64,000 nucleotides of DNA from Luteibacter rhizovicinus DSM 16549 (GTDB lineage Bacteria; Pseudomonadota; Gammaproteobacteria; Xanthomonadales; Rhodanobacteraceae). A program made the position numbers and the translations under genes. The notes below the pieces were generated by a model. That model was not told the origin of the DNA, did not search any database, and was given only the letters and a program-made list of their open reading frames with translations. Positions 1 to 8,297 of the stretch are shown in pieces. The stretch lies in NCBI RefSeq assembly GCF_001887595.1, contig NZ_CP017480.1:2756001-2820000 (forward strand). The letters run 5' to 3'. Each line of letters starts with the position of its first letter. The stretch's first letter is position 1.

Positions 1-38
1 GGATATGACCGGCACACCGTCCAGCAGGGGAGAACGCG

Positions 39-644
39 ATGGAACTCGATGAACTGAAAGCCGCCTGGCAGGTCCTGGACCATCGGGTGTCCCGACTGGA
101 AGCCGCGGCACCCGCGCGTGGCGTTGGCGGTGTTCGCGCCGAACTACGCCCGCTCGTCATCGGCCAGACGATCCAGATCGTCGCGGGCCTGGCGTTGGCG
201 GTTGGGGCGGGTTCGTTCTGGATCGATCACCGTGACATGCCGAACCTGCTGGTTACCGGCTTGCTGCTGCACCTGTACGCCATAGCGATGATCGTGGCCG
301 CGGCGCGCAACCTGTTCCTGGTCGGCCGGGTGAACGAAGGGGCACCCGTACTGGAGTTGCAGCGACGGGTGGCGAGTCTGCGCGCCTGGCGCATCCGCGA
401 GGGCCGCTGGTTCGGCATCGTCGGCTGCTTCATGTGGATAGCCCTGATCGTCTGGGCGTTCGCTCTGCTTGGGGTGGACATCGTCGCTACCCGCCCGGGA
501 CTCGTCGGCTTCCAGCTGGCGACCGCCGTCGTCTGCCTCGGCGTTTACGTCGTGGTGTCGCGCCTGGCGCGCTCCCCCGAAGGCAGGGCGGTGCACAGGG
601 CCCGCGAGCGACTGGACGAGATCGCCCGCTTCGAAGCCGGTTGA
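39..644 (+). CDS. Four-helix membrane protein of unknown function
   Basis: The 201-residue product has a short polar N-terminus that looks helical, then about four hydrophobic segments near residues 37-60, 68-90, 125-146 and 155-176, so it should sit in the inner membrane. The start is supported by a GGGGAGAA ribosome-binding site seven bases upstream of the ATG. I recognise no catalytic motif and do not assign a family. It is followed, after a 72-base gap, by a two-component system on the same strand, but nothing in the sequence links them. Frames upstream close within the first 60 bases, so the gene before it ends at or before the window edge. Confidence 0.75.
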   Translation: MELDELKAAWQVLDHRVSRLEAAAPARGVGGVRAELRPLVIGQTIQIVAGLALAVGAGSFWIDHRDMPNLLVTGLLLHLYAIAMIVAAARNLFLVGRVNEGAPVLELQRRVASLRAWRIREGRWFGIVGCFMWIALIVWAFALLGVDIVATRPGLVGFQLATAVVCLGVYVVVSRLARSPEGRAVHRARERLDEIARFEAG

Positions 645-716
645 CCGAGGTTTCTAAGGCGGCACTAAGCTCGGGGCAGGGATACTATCGCTCGTGTCCG
701 CCACGGGATCGCCCCC

Positions 717-1382
717 TTGCACATCATCCTCGTCGAAGACGACGCTCAGCTCGGCGACGCCATCCGCAGGGCGCTGGAGCGACTGGCCTATACGATCAGC
801 TGGTTCCGCGACGGCAACGAGGCGCTGGCGGCCATGCGCGAGCATGAGGCCGACCTGGTGCTGCTCGATCTCGGCCTGCCCGGCAAGGACGGCATGGATG
901 TGCTCGTCGAGGCGCGGCAGTCCCGCGTGACGACGCCGGTGATCGTCATGTCCGCCCGCGAAGCCCTGGATTCGCGTATCCGCGTCCTCGACGCCGGCGC
1001 CGACGATTACCTGGTCAAACCCTTCCACCTCGACGAGTTGGCCGCGCGCATTCGCTCGCTGGCCCGGCGTGTCAGAGGGGAGGCGGTCAACCGACTCGAC
1101 GCCGGCGCCTTGAGCCTCGACCTGGGCACGTGGGAGGTGATCTGGCACGGCGACAAGGTCGACCTGACGCGCCGTGAGTTCGCATTGCTCCAGGCGCTGA
1201 TGGAGCGCGCCGGCCGCATCGTCCGCCGCGAGGCGCTCGAAACGTCCCTGTACGGCCCGGATGCGGCGATGAGCAGCAGCGCGCTCGAGGTCCTCGTGCA
1301 CGCCCTGCGGCGCAAGCTCAGCCACGACGCGATCCAGACGGTGCGCGGCTTCGGCTACATGTTGCCGCGGGAGCCGCGGTGA
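717..1382 (+). CDS. OmpR/PhoB-family response regulator
   Basis: This is a 221-residue DNA-binding response regulator. The receiver domain (about 1-115) shows the acidic pair D8-D9, the phospho-acceptor D51 in LVLLDLGLPG and the conserved K101 in DYLVKPF. The C-terminal half is a winged-helix trans_reg_C domain ending in the typical VRGFGYML. The start codon is TTG, giving MHIILVEDD, the expected first strand of the receiver. The gene overlaps the following kinase by four bases (GTGA), so the two are translationally coupled partners. It resembles QseB/PhoP-like regulators, but the stimulus and targets cannot be read from the sequence. Confidence 0.92.
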   Translation: MHIILVEDDAQLGDAIRRALERLAYTISWFRDGNEALAAMREHEADLVLLDLGLPGKDGMDVLVEARQSRVTTPVIVMSAREALDSRIRVLDAGADDYLVKPFHLDELAARIRSLARRVRGEAVNRLDAGALSLDLGTWEVIWHGDKVDLTRREFALLQALMERAGRIVRREALETSLYGPDAAMSSSALEVLVHALRRKLSHDAIQTVRGFGYMLPREPR

Positions 1383-2770
1383 AGCCCCTCAGCCTGCGTT
1401 CGCACCTGCTGGTCCTCATCATCATCGTGCTCGCGGCGGTGCTGCTGCCGCTGGGCATGCTCAGCGCCAAGCGCACGCTGGAGGAAGTGGACGAACTGTC
1501 CGACGGCCGGCTCGCCCAGGCGGCACGTACCCTCGAAGTCCTGGTGGGCCGGATCGGCGTGGACCAGTTGCGCAGCCAGCGTGCCGCGCGCCTGCTGGTG
1601 CCGAGTATGTCGAACCATCCGCAGGAGTTGACGGTGCAGGGTCGAACTTACGAGTCCGAAGTGGGCTTCGAAGTGTTCGATCGCGACGGCAGCTTGCTCC
1701 TTGCGACGGAAAACCTCGCCATGCTGCCGAACACGCCCGCGGCCGACGGCGAATTCGAAGACGTGGTCAGCGGCAGGCACACCTGGCGCGTGTTCACCCT
1801 GATCATGGAAGACGAGGGCATCACGATCCGCTCCGGGGAGCGTTACGACAGCCGCCACGAGATCACGCGCGCGCTGTGGGTCGAACACGGCTTGCCGACC
1901 TTTCTCGGACTGCCCCTGCTCGCGCTGCTGGTCGGCTGGGCGATCCGGCGTGGTCTGCGCCCGCTGGAGATCCTGGCAGGCGCGCTGTCGCGTCGCGAGC
2001 CCGGTAGCCGCGAACCGATCCGCCTGGAGCACGCGCCGACCGAACTGAAGCCCGTCCTGGACGCCCTCAACGGCCAGATCGGTCGCCTGGAGAGCGCCCT
2101 CGAGCGCGAACGGCGCTTCAGTGCCGATGTCGCCCACGAGTTACGCACGCCGCTGGCGTCGACGATGATCAATCTCGAGAACGCGATGTCGTCGGCCCAG
2201 CCGCACGAGGCCCAGGCCGCCCTCGAGGCGGCTCGGGAATGCCTGGTCTCCCTTGCCCGGCGCACGGAGCAGTTACTGGCGTTGGCGCGACTGGAGGTCG
2301 GGGCGGCTTCGGGTGCGCGTAGCCGCGTGGATCTTGCCGAACTGGCGCTCGAGGTCATCGAGGAGCTGGCGCCGCTCATCGGCCGCGGTGGCGTCGAGCT
2401 CAGCATCCGCGAGTTGCCGGCGAACCTGCTTATCGAGGGTTATGGCGTCGCGCTCGGTGCCTTGCTGCGCAACCTGCTTGAAAACGCCTTCCGGCACGTG
2501 CCCGCAGGCGGTCACGTAGAGCTTTCGATCAGTCGTGACGAGGACGAGGTCCTGCTCGAAGTCCTCGACGATGGTCCGGGTATTCCGCCCGAACGTCGCG
2601 CGTCCATGTTCACCCGTTTCCAGCGTGGCATGGACACGCAGGGTGAAGGTTTCGGCCTGGGCCTTTCCATTGTCCAGCGCGCGGCCGAGCTGCATGCGGC
2701 GAAGGTCCAGTTGCTCGATGCGCCATCCGGACCGGGCCTGCGCGTGATGGTGACGTTGCCGTTGTCCTGA
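1379..2770 (+). CDS. Sensor histidine kinase, partner of the preceding regulator
   Basis: This is a 463-residue inner-membrane histidine kinase with a GTG start inside the stop of the regulator. Membrane helices lie near residues 11-28 and 172-190, flanking a periplasmic sensor region of about 140 residues with no recognised domain. The phospho-acceptor H253 lies in the H-box DVAHELRTPLAS. The ATPase domain shows the N-box (N369 in LLRNLLENA), the G1 box DDGPGIP (D397-D398) and the G2 box GEGFGLGLS. All motifs needed for an active kinase are present. It should phosphorylate D51 of its partner. The QseC-like layout suggests an envelope or metal signal, which is inference. Confidence 0.92.
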   Translation: MKPLSLRSHLLVLIIIVLAAVLLPLGMLSAKRTLEEVDELSDGRLAQAARTLEVLVGRIGVDQLRSQRAARLLVPSMSNHPQELTVQGRTYESEVGFEVFDRDGSLLLATENLAMLPNTPAADGEFEDVVSGRHTWRVFTLIMEDEGITIRSGERYDSRHEITRALWVEHGLPTFLGLPLLALLVGWAIRRGLRPLEILAGALSRREPGSREPIRLEHAPTELKPVLDALNGQIGRLESALERERRFSADVAHELRTPLASTMINLENAMSSAQPHEAQAALEAARECLVSLARRTEQLLALARLEVGAASGARSRVDLAELALEVIEELAPLIGRGGVELSIRELPANLLIEGYGVALGALLRNLLENAFRHVPAGGHVELSISRDEDEVLLEVLDDGPGIPPERRASMFTRFQRGMDTQGEGFGLGLSIVQRAAELHAAKVQLLDAPSGPGLRVMVTLPLS

Positions 2771-2835
2771 GCGGAATTTCCAATCTCCGTAACAAAGGCC
2801 GGCGCATACTCAAGGGCCCTCCGTGGAGCGCCGCA

Positions 2836-3357
2836 ATGAAGAATCCCGAAGCGACCAAAGCCAAGCGCAAGGCCGACCTGCACACACCGACCGGCCTCGG
2901 CGCCGACGCCACCCGCGATATCTCGGCCGAACTCAACGCACTGCTCGCCGATACGTTCGCGCTTTACCTGAAGACCAAGAATTTTCATTGGCATATGTCG
3001 GGCCCGCGTTTCCGCGACCTGCATCTGTTGCTCGATGAGCAGGGTGAGCAGATTTTCAGCATGACCGACGATCTCGCCGAGCGCGTGCGCAAGATCGGCG
3101 GAACCACCTTGCGTTCGATCGGCCACATCGCGCGCGTGCAGCGCCTGTCCGATAACGACGCCGATTTCGTCACGCCGCAGGACATGCTCGCCGAACTGCG
3201 CGAGGACAACCAGCGTCTGGTCGGCTTCCTGCGTGAGACGCATTCGCTGTGCGACGAATACTCCGATGTCGCCACGGCCAGCCTCATCGAGAACTGGATC
3301 GACCAGGGTGAGCGTCGCGTATGGTTCCTGTTCGAGACCAATCGCGAGAATCCCTGA
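2836..3357 (+). CDS. dps: Dps-family DNA-binding ferritin
   Basis: This 173-residue ferritin-like protein oxidises and stores iron as a dodecamer and protects DNA in stress and stationary phase. The intersubunit ferroxidase ligands sit at the same numbers as in E. coli Dps: H51 in NFHWHMSGP, H63, D67, D78 and E82. The first 18 residues are lysine-rich (KAKRKAD), the type of tail that binds DNA. A GGAG ribosome site precedes the ATG. It stands alone between the kinase and a convergent peptidase gene, with a GC-rich hairpin after its stop. Confidence 0.93.
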   Translation: MKNPEATKAKRKADLHTPTGLGADATRDISAELNALLADTFALYLKTKNFHWHMSGPRFRDLHLLLDEQGEQIFSMTDDLAERVRKIGGTTLRSIGHIARVQRLSDNDADFVTPQDMLAELREDNQRLVGFLRETHSLCDEYSDVATASLIENWIDQGERRVWFLFETNRENP

Positions 3358-3364
3358 TCGGAAG

Positions 3365-3390
3365 GGCGGCGCGGTCATGGCCGCGCCGCC
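3365..3390. terminator. GC-rich hairpin between convergent dps and M61 gene
   Basis: A perfect 10-bp inverted repeat (GGCGGCGCGG / CCGCGCCGCC) with a six-base loop lies eight bases past the dps stop and 13 bases before the end of the convergent M61 gene. There is no T-run on either side, so it is a weak bidirectional terminator or a 3'-end stabilising hairpin. Confidence 0.5.
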
Positions 3391-3402
3391 TGCCCCGGCC
3401 GC

Positions 3403-5316
3403 CTACTTGCGCGGCGTGGCGATGACACCGATGAGGTCCTTGCCCTCGCCACGCACCAGGTGCGGATACTTCAGGCCGCCGTGGTAGTCGACCTTCACGG
3501 TGCTGAACTCGTCGATGTTCTTGACCAGGAACTCGATCGGCGTGGTGGTCGACTTCGCGTCGGTCACCGCATCCTTCAGTGCCTGTCCCGAAAAGTCCTT
3601 GCCGTTGACGGCAACGATCGTCAGCCCCGGTACGAGCCCGGCCTTCGCCGCCGTGCCATCCCACTGCACGTCCTGGATCACGCCCTTTTCGGACACCTGC
3701 ACGCCGAGCGAGTACGCGAGGTTGGTCGACTTGCGCAGGGTCTCGGCCGTCTTGTCGAAACCACTGGGCTTGTCGTCGAAGACCACCTTCCAACCGCCGT
3801 TCTCGATGCCGTGCTCGGGCAGGGTGTTGCCGGTGGCGTCGAGTCGCTGGCGCAGGAAGCTCGCCCAGTCGTAAGCCTGGACGCCGTTGAGCGTGCTGAC
3901 GACGTCGTCGAAGGTATAGGTCTTCGTGCCGTACTCACCGTTGTCCATGCCGTAGAACGCACGCGCGAAATCGTCGAGCGAATGCTTGCCACCGGAGAGG
4001 TCGCGGATCTTCGTGTCTACGTCGAGCCAGAGCAGCTGGCCTTCGGGATAGAAGTCCGTGCCGCGACGGTAGTTCGACCAGCCGCCACCGCCTGCATAGG
4101 TCAACGGTGCGGCGTCGGCGGTGTCCTGCAAGGAACGCCATGAACGGCCCGTACGGTTGGACATGCCGGCCGAGATGCTGGCCAGCGAGTCGCGCCACTG
4201 ATCGGTCGTCCAGATGCCGGAGCGCGCGGCGAGCACGCCGCACCAGTAATCGGTCAGGCCTTCGTACACCCAGAGCAGGTCGTCCTGCATCGTCTCGGTG
4301 AAGGTCGGCGTCCACAGGTCGGCGGGGCGGCGGAACTTACCGTTCCACGAGTGCACGTATTCATGCGGCAGCAGCGTACCGGCGGCGAGGTTGACGTCGT
4401 TGTCGGTGAGGAAGTTGGCGAACAGGCGATCGTCGCTGGACTGATGGTGTTCCAGGCCGAAGTGTTGCGTGTGATCGGAGTTGATCAGCAGGAAGTCGTA
4501 ATGGCTGTAGTGATGTGCGCCGAACAGCTTGTTGGCCTGCACGATCAGCGCGCGCTGTCCCGCTATCTGCTTGTCGGTGGCTTTGACGCTGGCGGCACTG
4601 TCGCCGACGATGTTCAGGTGAACGGCGGTCGATGCGCCCGGCGCAAGGTCGACACGATTGAAGTGGCGACCGGCGACCAGCGGCGAGTCGACGAGGTTCT
4701 CGAAGCTGACCGCCTTGAAGCTCGGCGACGCACTGTCGGGCGTGTCCGTTTCCAGGGCGCTGGCAAACTTCCACCCCGCCGGCAGCTTCACGGTCGGCTG
4801 GATCATGATGCGGCTGGTGTAGTAGCCCGCCGGATAGAACGCGACCTGGTTGAACTCGAGGGCGACGAAGTTCGGTGTGGACGAGGGGCTGGACGAGAAT
4901 CCGCCCGACTCGCGCGGCGCGAGAAACTCGAAGGCGACGTCGAGCTTGTCGACGCCGGCGGGGACATCCACGTGCAGGGCGAACATTTCCTTGAGGTCGC
5001 GGCGCCATGCGAGCGGCTTGCCGTTCGCGGAAATCGTCAGGCCGGCGACATTCTGGATCGGGCCCGACGGGGAGTGTTCGCCCGGGATCCACTTCGGGTA
5101 GAACAACGTGAGCGGCCCGGACGCGACCGGAATGGTCTCGCGCACGTGATAGATGTTCTTCGGTGCGTCGGTGAGATCGACGTTGAGGCCGAGCGTACCC
5201 TGGTAGGGCTGGTCGACCGGCGGGGGAAGGTCCTGGGCGAACGCGGAGGAACCTGAGAGAGCCATCGCCACGGCGAGGGCGGTGGGCAGGGTGGCACGGC
5301 GGAGCGTAAGACGCAT
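3403..5316 (-). CDS. Secreted M61-family (glycyl aminopeptidase-like) metallopeptidase with PDZ domain
   Basis: The 637-residue product begins with a signal peptide (MRLTLRRA... ending SSAFAQ); I chose this ATG because upstream codons add a non-hydrophobic leader. An N-terminal beta domain is followed by the zinc motif HEYVH (H318, E319, H322) and the M61-typical HSWNGKFRRP. The C-terminus (about 540-630) carries a PDZ-like domain with GVIQDVQWDGTAAKAGL. M61 enzymes release N-terminal residues, with glycine and alanine preferred in Sphingomonas. It probably works in the periplasm or outside the cell on peptides. The gene is monocistronic and divergent from the DUF4442 gene. Confidence 0.9.
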   Translation of the reverse strand: MRLTLRRATLPTALAVAMALSGSSAFAQDLPPPVDQPYQGTLGLNVDLTDAPKNIYHVRETIPVASGPLTLFYPKWIPGEHSPSGPIQNVAGLTISANGKPLAWRRDLKEMFALHVDVPAGVDKLDVAFEFLAPRESGGFSSSPSSTPNFVALEFNQVAFYPAGYYTSRIMIQPTVKLPAGWKFASALETDTPDSASPSFKAVSFENLVDSPLVAGRHFNRVDLAPGASTAVHLNIVGDSAASVKATDKQIAGQRALIVQANKLFGAHHYSHYDFLLINSDHTQHFGLEHHQSSDDRLFANFLTDNDVNLAAGTLLPHEYVHSWNGKFRRPADLWTPTFTETMQDDLLWVYEGLTDYWCGVLAARSGIWTTDQWRDSLASISAGMSNRTGRSWRSLQDTADAAPLTYAGGGGWSNYRRGTDFYPEGQLLWLDVDTKIRDLSGGKHSLDDFARAFYGMDNGEYGTKTYTFDDVVSTLNGVQAYDWASFLRQRLDATGNTLPEHGIENGGWKVVFDDKPSGFDKTAETLRKSTNLAYSLGVQVSEKGVIQDVQWDGTAAKAGLVPGLTIVAVNGKDFSGQALKDAVTDAKSTTTPIEFLVKNIDEFSTVKVDYHGGLKYPHLVRGEGKDLIGVIATPRK

Positions 5317-5472
5317 GGCTCGGATTCCCGCGGCGGGTAGGTGCGATCGATGGTAGGCGCGCGAACCCGGGTGGCCCCCTGCCATTGGTCACCCTTCGTT
5401 TAAAACGGGGGTCTTCGTTCGTCGCCCGGGCGCCACTAGGATGACTGGCTCCCCGATCCCGAATCCCTCGTC

Positions 5473-5922
5473 ATGAAAGCAAGCACCTTGCGACGCGTCC
5501 TCAACTGGTGGCCTCCGTTTCTCTTCGCCGGGGTTCGCGTGCTGCGACTCGACGACGACTATCGCCATGCGCGGGTGCGGCTGAAACTCGCCTGGTACAA
5601 CCGCAATTACGTGCGGACGCATTTCGGCGGCAGCCTGTTTTCGATGACCGATCCGTTCTGGATGATCATGACCCTGAAGAGCCTGGGCGACGATTACATC
5701 GTCTGGGACCAGGCGGGCGAGATTCGTTTCGTGTCGCCGGGGCGGGAGGATGTGTTCGCCGAATTCCACGTCGAGGAGGCCGTGCTCGACGAGGTGCGCG
5801 CGGCCACCGCGAACGGCGAGAAGTGCCTGCGCTGGTTCGAGACCGATGTGCGCACGGCGTCCGGCGAGCTGGTGGCGTCGGTGCGCAAGCAGCTGTATGT
5901 GCGCCGCAAGAAGGGGCGGTGA
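5473..5922 (+). CDS. DUF4442 hotdog-fold protein
   Basis: This 149-residue protein matches the DUF4442 family, which has a thioesterase-like hotdog fold. The characteristic stretch THFGGSLFSMTDPFWMIM (about 52-69) corresponds to the central hotdog helix, and the C-terminal strands (VASVRKQLYVRRK) are typical. No substrate is known for most members; an acyl-CoA or acyl-thioester function is inferred from the fold only. It lies divergently from the M61 gene and convergently to cnoX, with an inverted pair of repeat elements after its stop. Confidence 0.82.
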   Translation: MKASTLRRVLNWWPPFLFAGVRVLRLDDDYRHARVRLKLAWYNRNYVRTHFGGSLFSMTDPFWMIMTLKSLGDDYIVWDQAGEIRFVSPGREDVFAEFHVEEAVLDEVRAATANGEKCLRWFETDVRTASGELVASVRKQLYVRRKKGR

Positions 5923-5938
5923 GGCAAGGCTTTGCGGA

Positions 5939-6000
5939 ATCGCCGCTGAAGCGGCTCCCACACAAAGCCTGTTCTGTGTGGGAGCCGATTTATCGGCGAT
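5939..6000. repeat. Inverted pair of REP-like palindromes
   Basis: Two copies of the window's 24-base palindromic repeat face each other: GCCGCTGAAGCGGC plus TCCCACACA at 5939-5964, and its inverted relative with a TAAA loop at 5975-6000. The 12-bp arms GGCTCCCACACA / TGTGTGGGAGCC are perfect complements around a 10-base loop. The pair sits between the convergent DUF4442 and cnoX genes and may end transcription from both sides. Confidence 0.8.
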
Positions 6001-6024
6001 GGGTGCTTGCAGAAGCGCCCGGTT

Positions 6025-6897
6025 TCAGAAAACCAGCGAAGCCATCTTCCGGCGGTACTGGCTGACCAGTGCGGCATCGTCGAGCGTGGTGAACGCCGCG
6101 AGCAGCCGCTTCTTGGCTTGTCCCTCGTTCCAGTCGCGCTGGCGCTTGAGGATGTCGAGAAACTGGTCCAGACCCGCGGCGGCCTCGCCCTCGATCAGCA
6201 GACGCACGCCGAGCAGGTCACGGGCTTCCCAGTCGGCGTCGTCCGACTGCACGCGGGCCTTCAGTGCCTCGAGGGACGGCGCGCCGGCCAGGGCGCGGGC
6301 CAGCTCGAGCTGGCTACGGAGGCGCACGGCACGGGCGTCGGTGGCCAGGTTGGCGGGCAGGGCGTCGAGCTCGGACTGGGCCGAGGCCACGTTTCCGGCA
6401 CGCATCAGGGCCAGGGCGAGGTCGAGCTTGAGTTCCGCGCGTTCCGGCTCGGCGGCGATGGCCTGCTGGAGCCGGTTGATGGCCTCTTCAGCGGTTTCCG
6501 GTGTGGCGGCCTCGGCGGTCCCATCGTTGGCGGCCTCGCCCGGCTGGACGCCGTGCTTGGTCAGGAACTCGCGGATCTGGCCCTCGGGCAGGGCACCCGC
6601 GAAGCCGTCGACCACCTGGCCGCCGCTGATCAGGATCACGGTCGGGATGCTGCGCACGCCGAACATGGCCGCCAGCTCCTGCTCGGCGTCCACGTCGATT
6701 TTCGCCAGGCGGAAGCTGCCGTTGTACTCGGCGGCGAGCTTCTCGAGGATCGGTCCGAGCGACTTGCACGGGCCGCACCATTCGGCCCAGAGATCCACCA
6801 GGACCGGGGTCTCCAGCGAGGCCTTGATGACCTCGTCCTCGAAAGCGGCCGTGGTCGCGTCGAAGATGTGCTCGCTACGGGTCTGGGCGCTGGTCAC
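6025..6897 (-). CDS. cnoX: CnoX/YbbN-type thioredoxin-TPR co-chaperone
   Basis: The 290-residue product joins an N-terminal thioredoxin domain (about 8-115) to TPR-like helices. The active site is WCGPC (C41, C44) and the cis-proline loop is RSIPTV. E. coli YbbN has lost this CXXC, while the Caulobacter-type CnoX keeps it, so this protein probably has oxidoreductase activity as well as holdase activity. CnoX passes clients to GroEL/ES or DnaK after chlorine stress. I place the start at the GTG at 6897 because AGGAG lies seven bases upstream; the longer reading from 6969 has no such site. Confidence 0.88.
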   Translation of the reverse strand: MTSAQTRSEHIFDATTAAFEDEVIKASLETPVLVDLWAEWCGPCKSLGPILEKLAAEYNGSFRLAKIDVDAEQELAAMFGVRSIPTVILISGGQVVDGFAGALPEGQIREFLTKHGVQPGEAANDGTAEAATPETAEEAINRLQQAIAAEPERAELKLDLALALMRAGNVASAQSELDALPANLATDARAVRLRSQLELARALAGAPSLEALKARVQSDDADWEARDLLGVRLLIEGEAAAGLDQFLDILKRQRDWNEGQAKKRLLAAFTTLDDAALVSQYRRKMASLVF

Positions 6898-7068
6898 GTG
6901 GGGCTCCTGGGACGCTGATTCGATGCCCCATAAATCGGGGAAGAGGCGGAGCATATCAAGCCCGTACACCGTTTTAGGACTGATCCTACGTCTCTCGTCA
7001 TGCGCCGTTTACGCGGATTTGCGATCATAGGCGGGCAGGCCACCGTGGCCTTGAACCGCCGGGACGGC

Positions 7069-7680
7069 ATGCACCACGCCCAGAACCTGATCATTTGCGA
7101 GCACTGCGACTCCGTTTACCAGAAGCGGAAGCTGTTGCGTGGGCAGGTGGCCGACTGCACGGTCTGCGGTGCCGTTCTCGAGCGCCATCAGTGGATTGGC
7201 GTGGACGGGCAGTTCGCCCTGATCGTCGCCTCCCTGATCGTCTTCGTGATCGCCAACGTCTCGCCCATCGTGACCCTGAAGCTGTCCGGCATGGCGGAGG
7301 ACACGACCCTCTGGGGCGCCGTGATCGCCATGTGGAACGATGGCGCGCAGATCGTAGCCGTATTGACCGCCCTGACCCTGTTCTTCTTCCCGCTCAGTCA
7401 GCTGATGATTTTCGCCTGGGTGCTCTGGTTCGCCCGTGACGGGCGCCGCGCCCCCGGCTTCGCCGAGGCGATGACGGCGCTGGTGCGGGTCAAGCCCTGG
7501 AGCATGATCGAGGTGTTCATGCTTGGCACCCTGGTGGCCGTGGTCAAGGCGCACACGTATTTCGATGTCGTACCCGGCGCAGGTATCTGGGCGTTCGGTT
7601 TCCTTACCGTGCTCATCACGGTGTTCTCCAGTCATGATGCCCGCCACCTGTGGGATGTCACCGGGGACGCGAAAGCATGA
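7069..7680 (+). CDS. pqiA: PqiA-like membrane protein, N-terminal half
   Basis: The 203-residue product has a zinc-ribbon-like start (CEHC near residues 10-13 and CTVC about 20 residues later) followed by four hydrophobic segments, the layout of one PqiA half. E. coli PqiA is about twice this length with two such modules fused. Here the second module is the next gene, overlapping by four bases (ATGA). PqiA with PqiB and PqiC forms an MCE system thought to move lipids between the membranes. The start is uncertain: the ATG at 7069 gives the family-like N-terminus, with alternative starts at 7000 and 7045. Confidence 0.85.
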   Translation: MHHAQNLIICEHCDSVYQKRKLLRGQVADCTVCGAVLERHQWIGVDGQFALIVASLIVFVIANVSPIVTLKLSGMAEDTTLWGAVIAMWNDGAQIVAVLTALTLFFFPLSQLMIFAWVLWFARDGRRAPGFAEAMTALVRVKPWSMIEVFMLGTLVAVVKAHTYFDVVPGAGIWAFGFLTVLITVFSSHDARHLWDVTGDAKA

Positions 7681-8297
7681 GTGCGCCTCCGCGGGCCCAG
7701 GAACTCGGCATGATGTCGTGCCATGTCTGTCGCCTGGTCACGGCTTACAGCGAGGATCCGCACGCGCATTGCCCGCGTTGCCATAGCGCCCTGCACGTAC
7801 GCAAACAGGGCAGCATCGCGCGCTCGTGGGCGCTGCTGCTGGCCGCGGCGATGTTCTACATCCCGGCGAACGTGTTTCCGATCATGCGCACGCAGAGCCT
7901 GTCCTCGAAGGACGACAACACCATCCTCAGCGGCATTTTCGAGTTGTGGCGGGCCGGTTCGCCCGGCCTGGCGGTCATCGTTTTCACGGCGAGCATCGTC
8001 GTGCCCATGTTGAAATTCATCATCATGACGGTGCTGCTGGTGTCGGTGCAGCGCTCGAGCGGGCTGGTATCGAAGCAACGCGCGAGGCTCTACCGTTTCG
8101 TCGAGTTGATCGGCTACTGGTCCATGCTCGACGTGTTCGTCGTGGCGATACTCTCCGCCCTGGTGCACTTTCAGATTCTCAGCCGCGTCGAGCCCTTGCC
8201 CGGCGTGGTCTATTTCGGCGTGGTCGTCGTACTGACGATGCTTTCAGCCATGAGCTTCGATCCCCGTCTGATCTGGGATAACAGGAAATCGCAATGA
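7677..8297 (+). CDS. pqiA: PqiA-like membrane protein, C-terminal half
   Basis: This 206-residue protein repeats the architecture of its neighbour: a cysteine pair module (CHVC near residue 15 and CPRC about 15 residues later) and four membrane segments. The ATG overlaps the stop of the first half, so both are translated together and presumably assemble as one PqiA unit. I chose 7677 for the start because of this overlap; an in-frame ATG at 7650 lies inside the upstream gene. It is followed by pqiB with another four-base overlap. Confidence 0.87.
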   Translation: MSAPPRAQELGMMSCHVCRLVTAYSEDPHAHCPRCHSALHVRKQGSIARSWALLLAAAMFYIPANVFPIMRTQSLSSKDDNTILSGIFELWRAGSPGLAVIVFTASIVVPMLKFIIMTVLLVSVQRSSGLVSKQRARLYRFVELIGYWSMLDVFVVAILSALVHFQILSRVEPLPGVVYFGVVVVLTMLSAMSFDPRLIWDNRKSQ

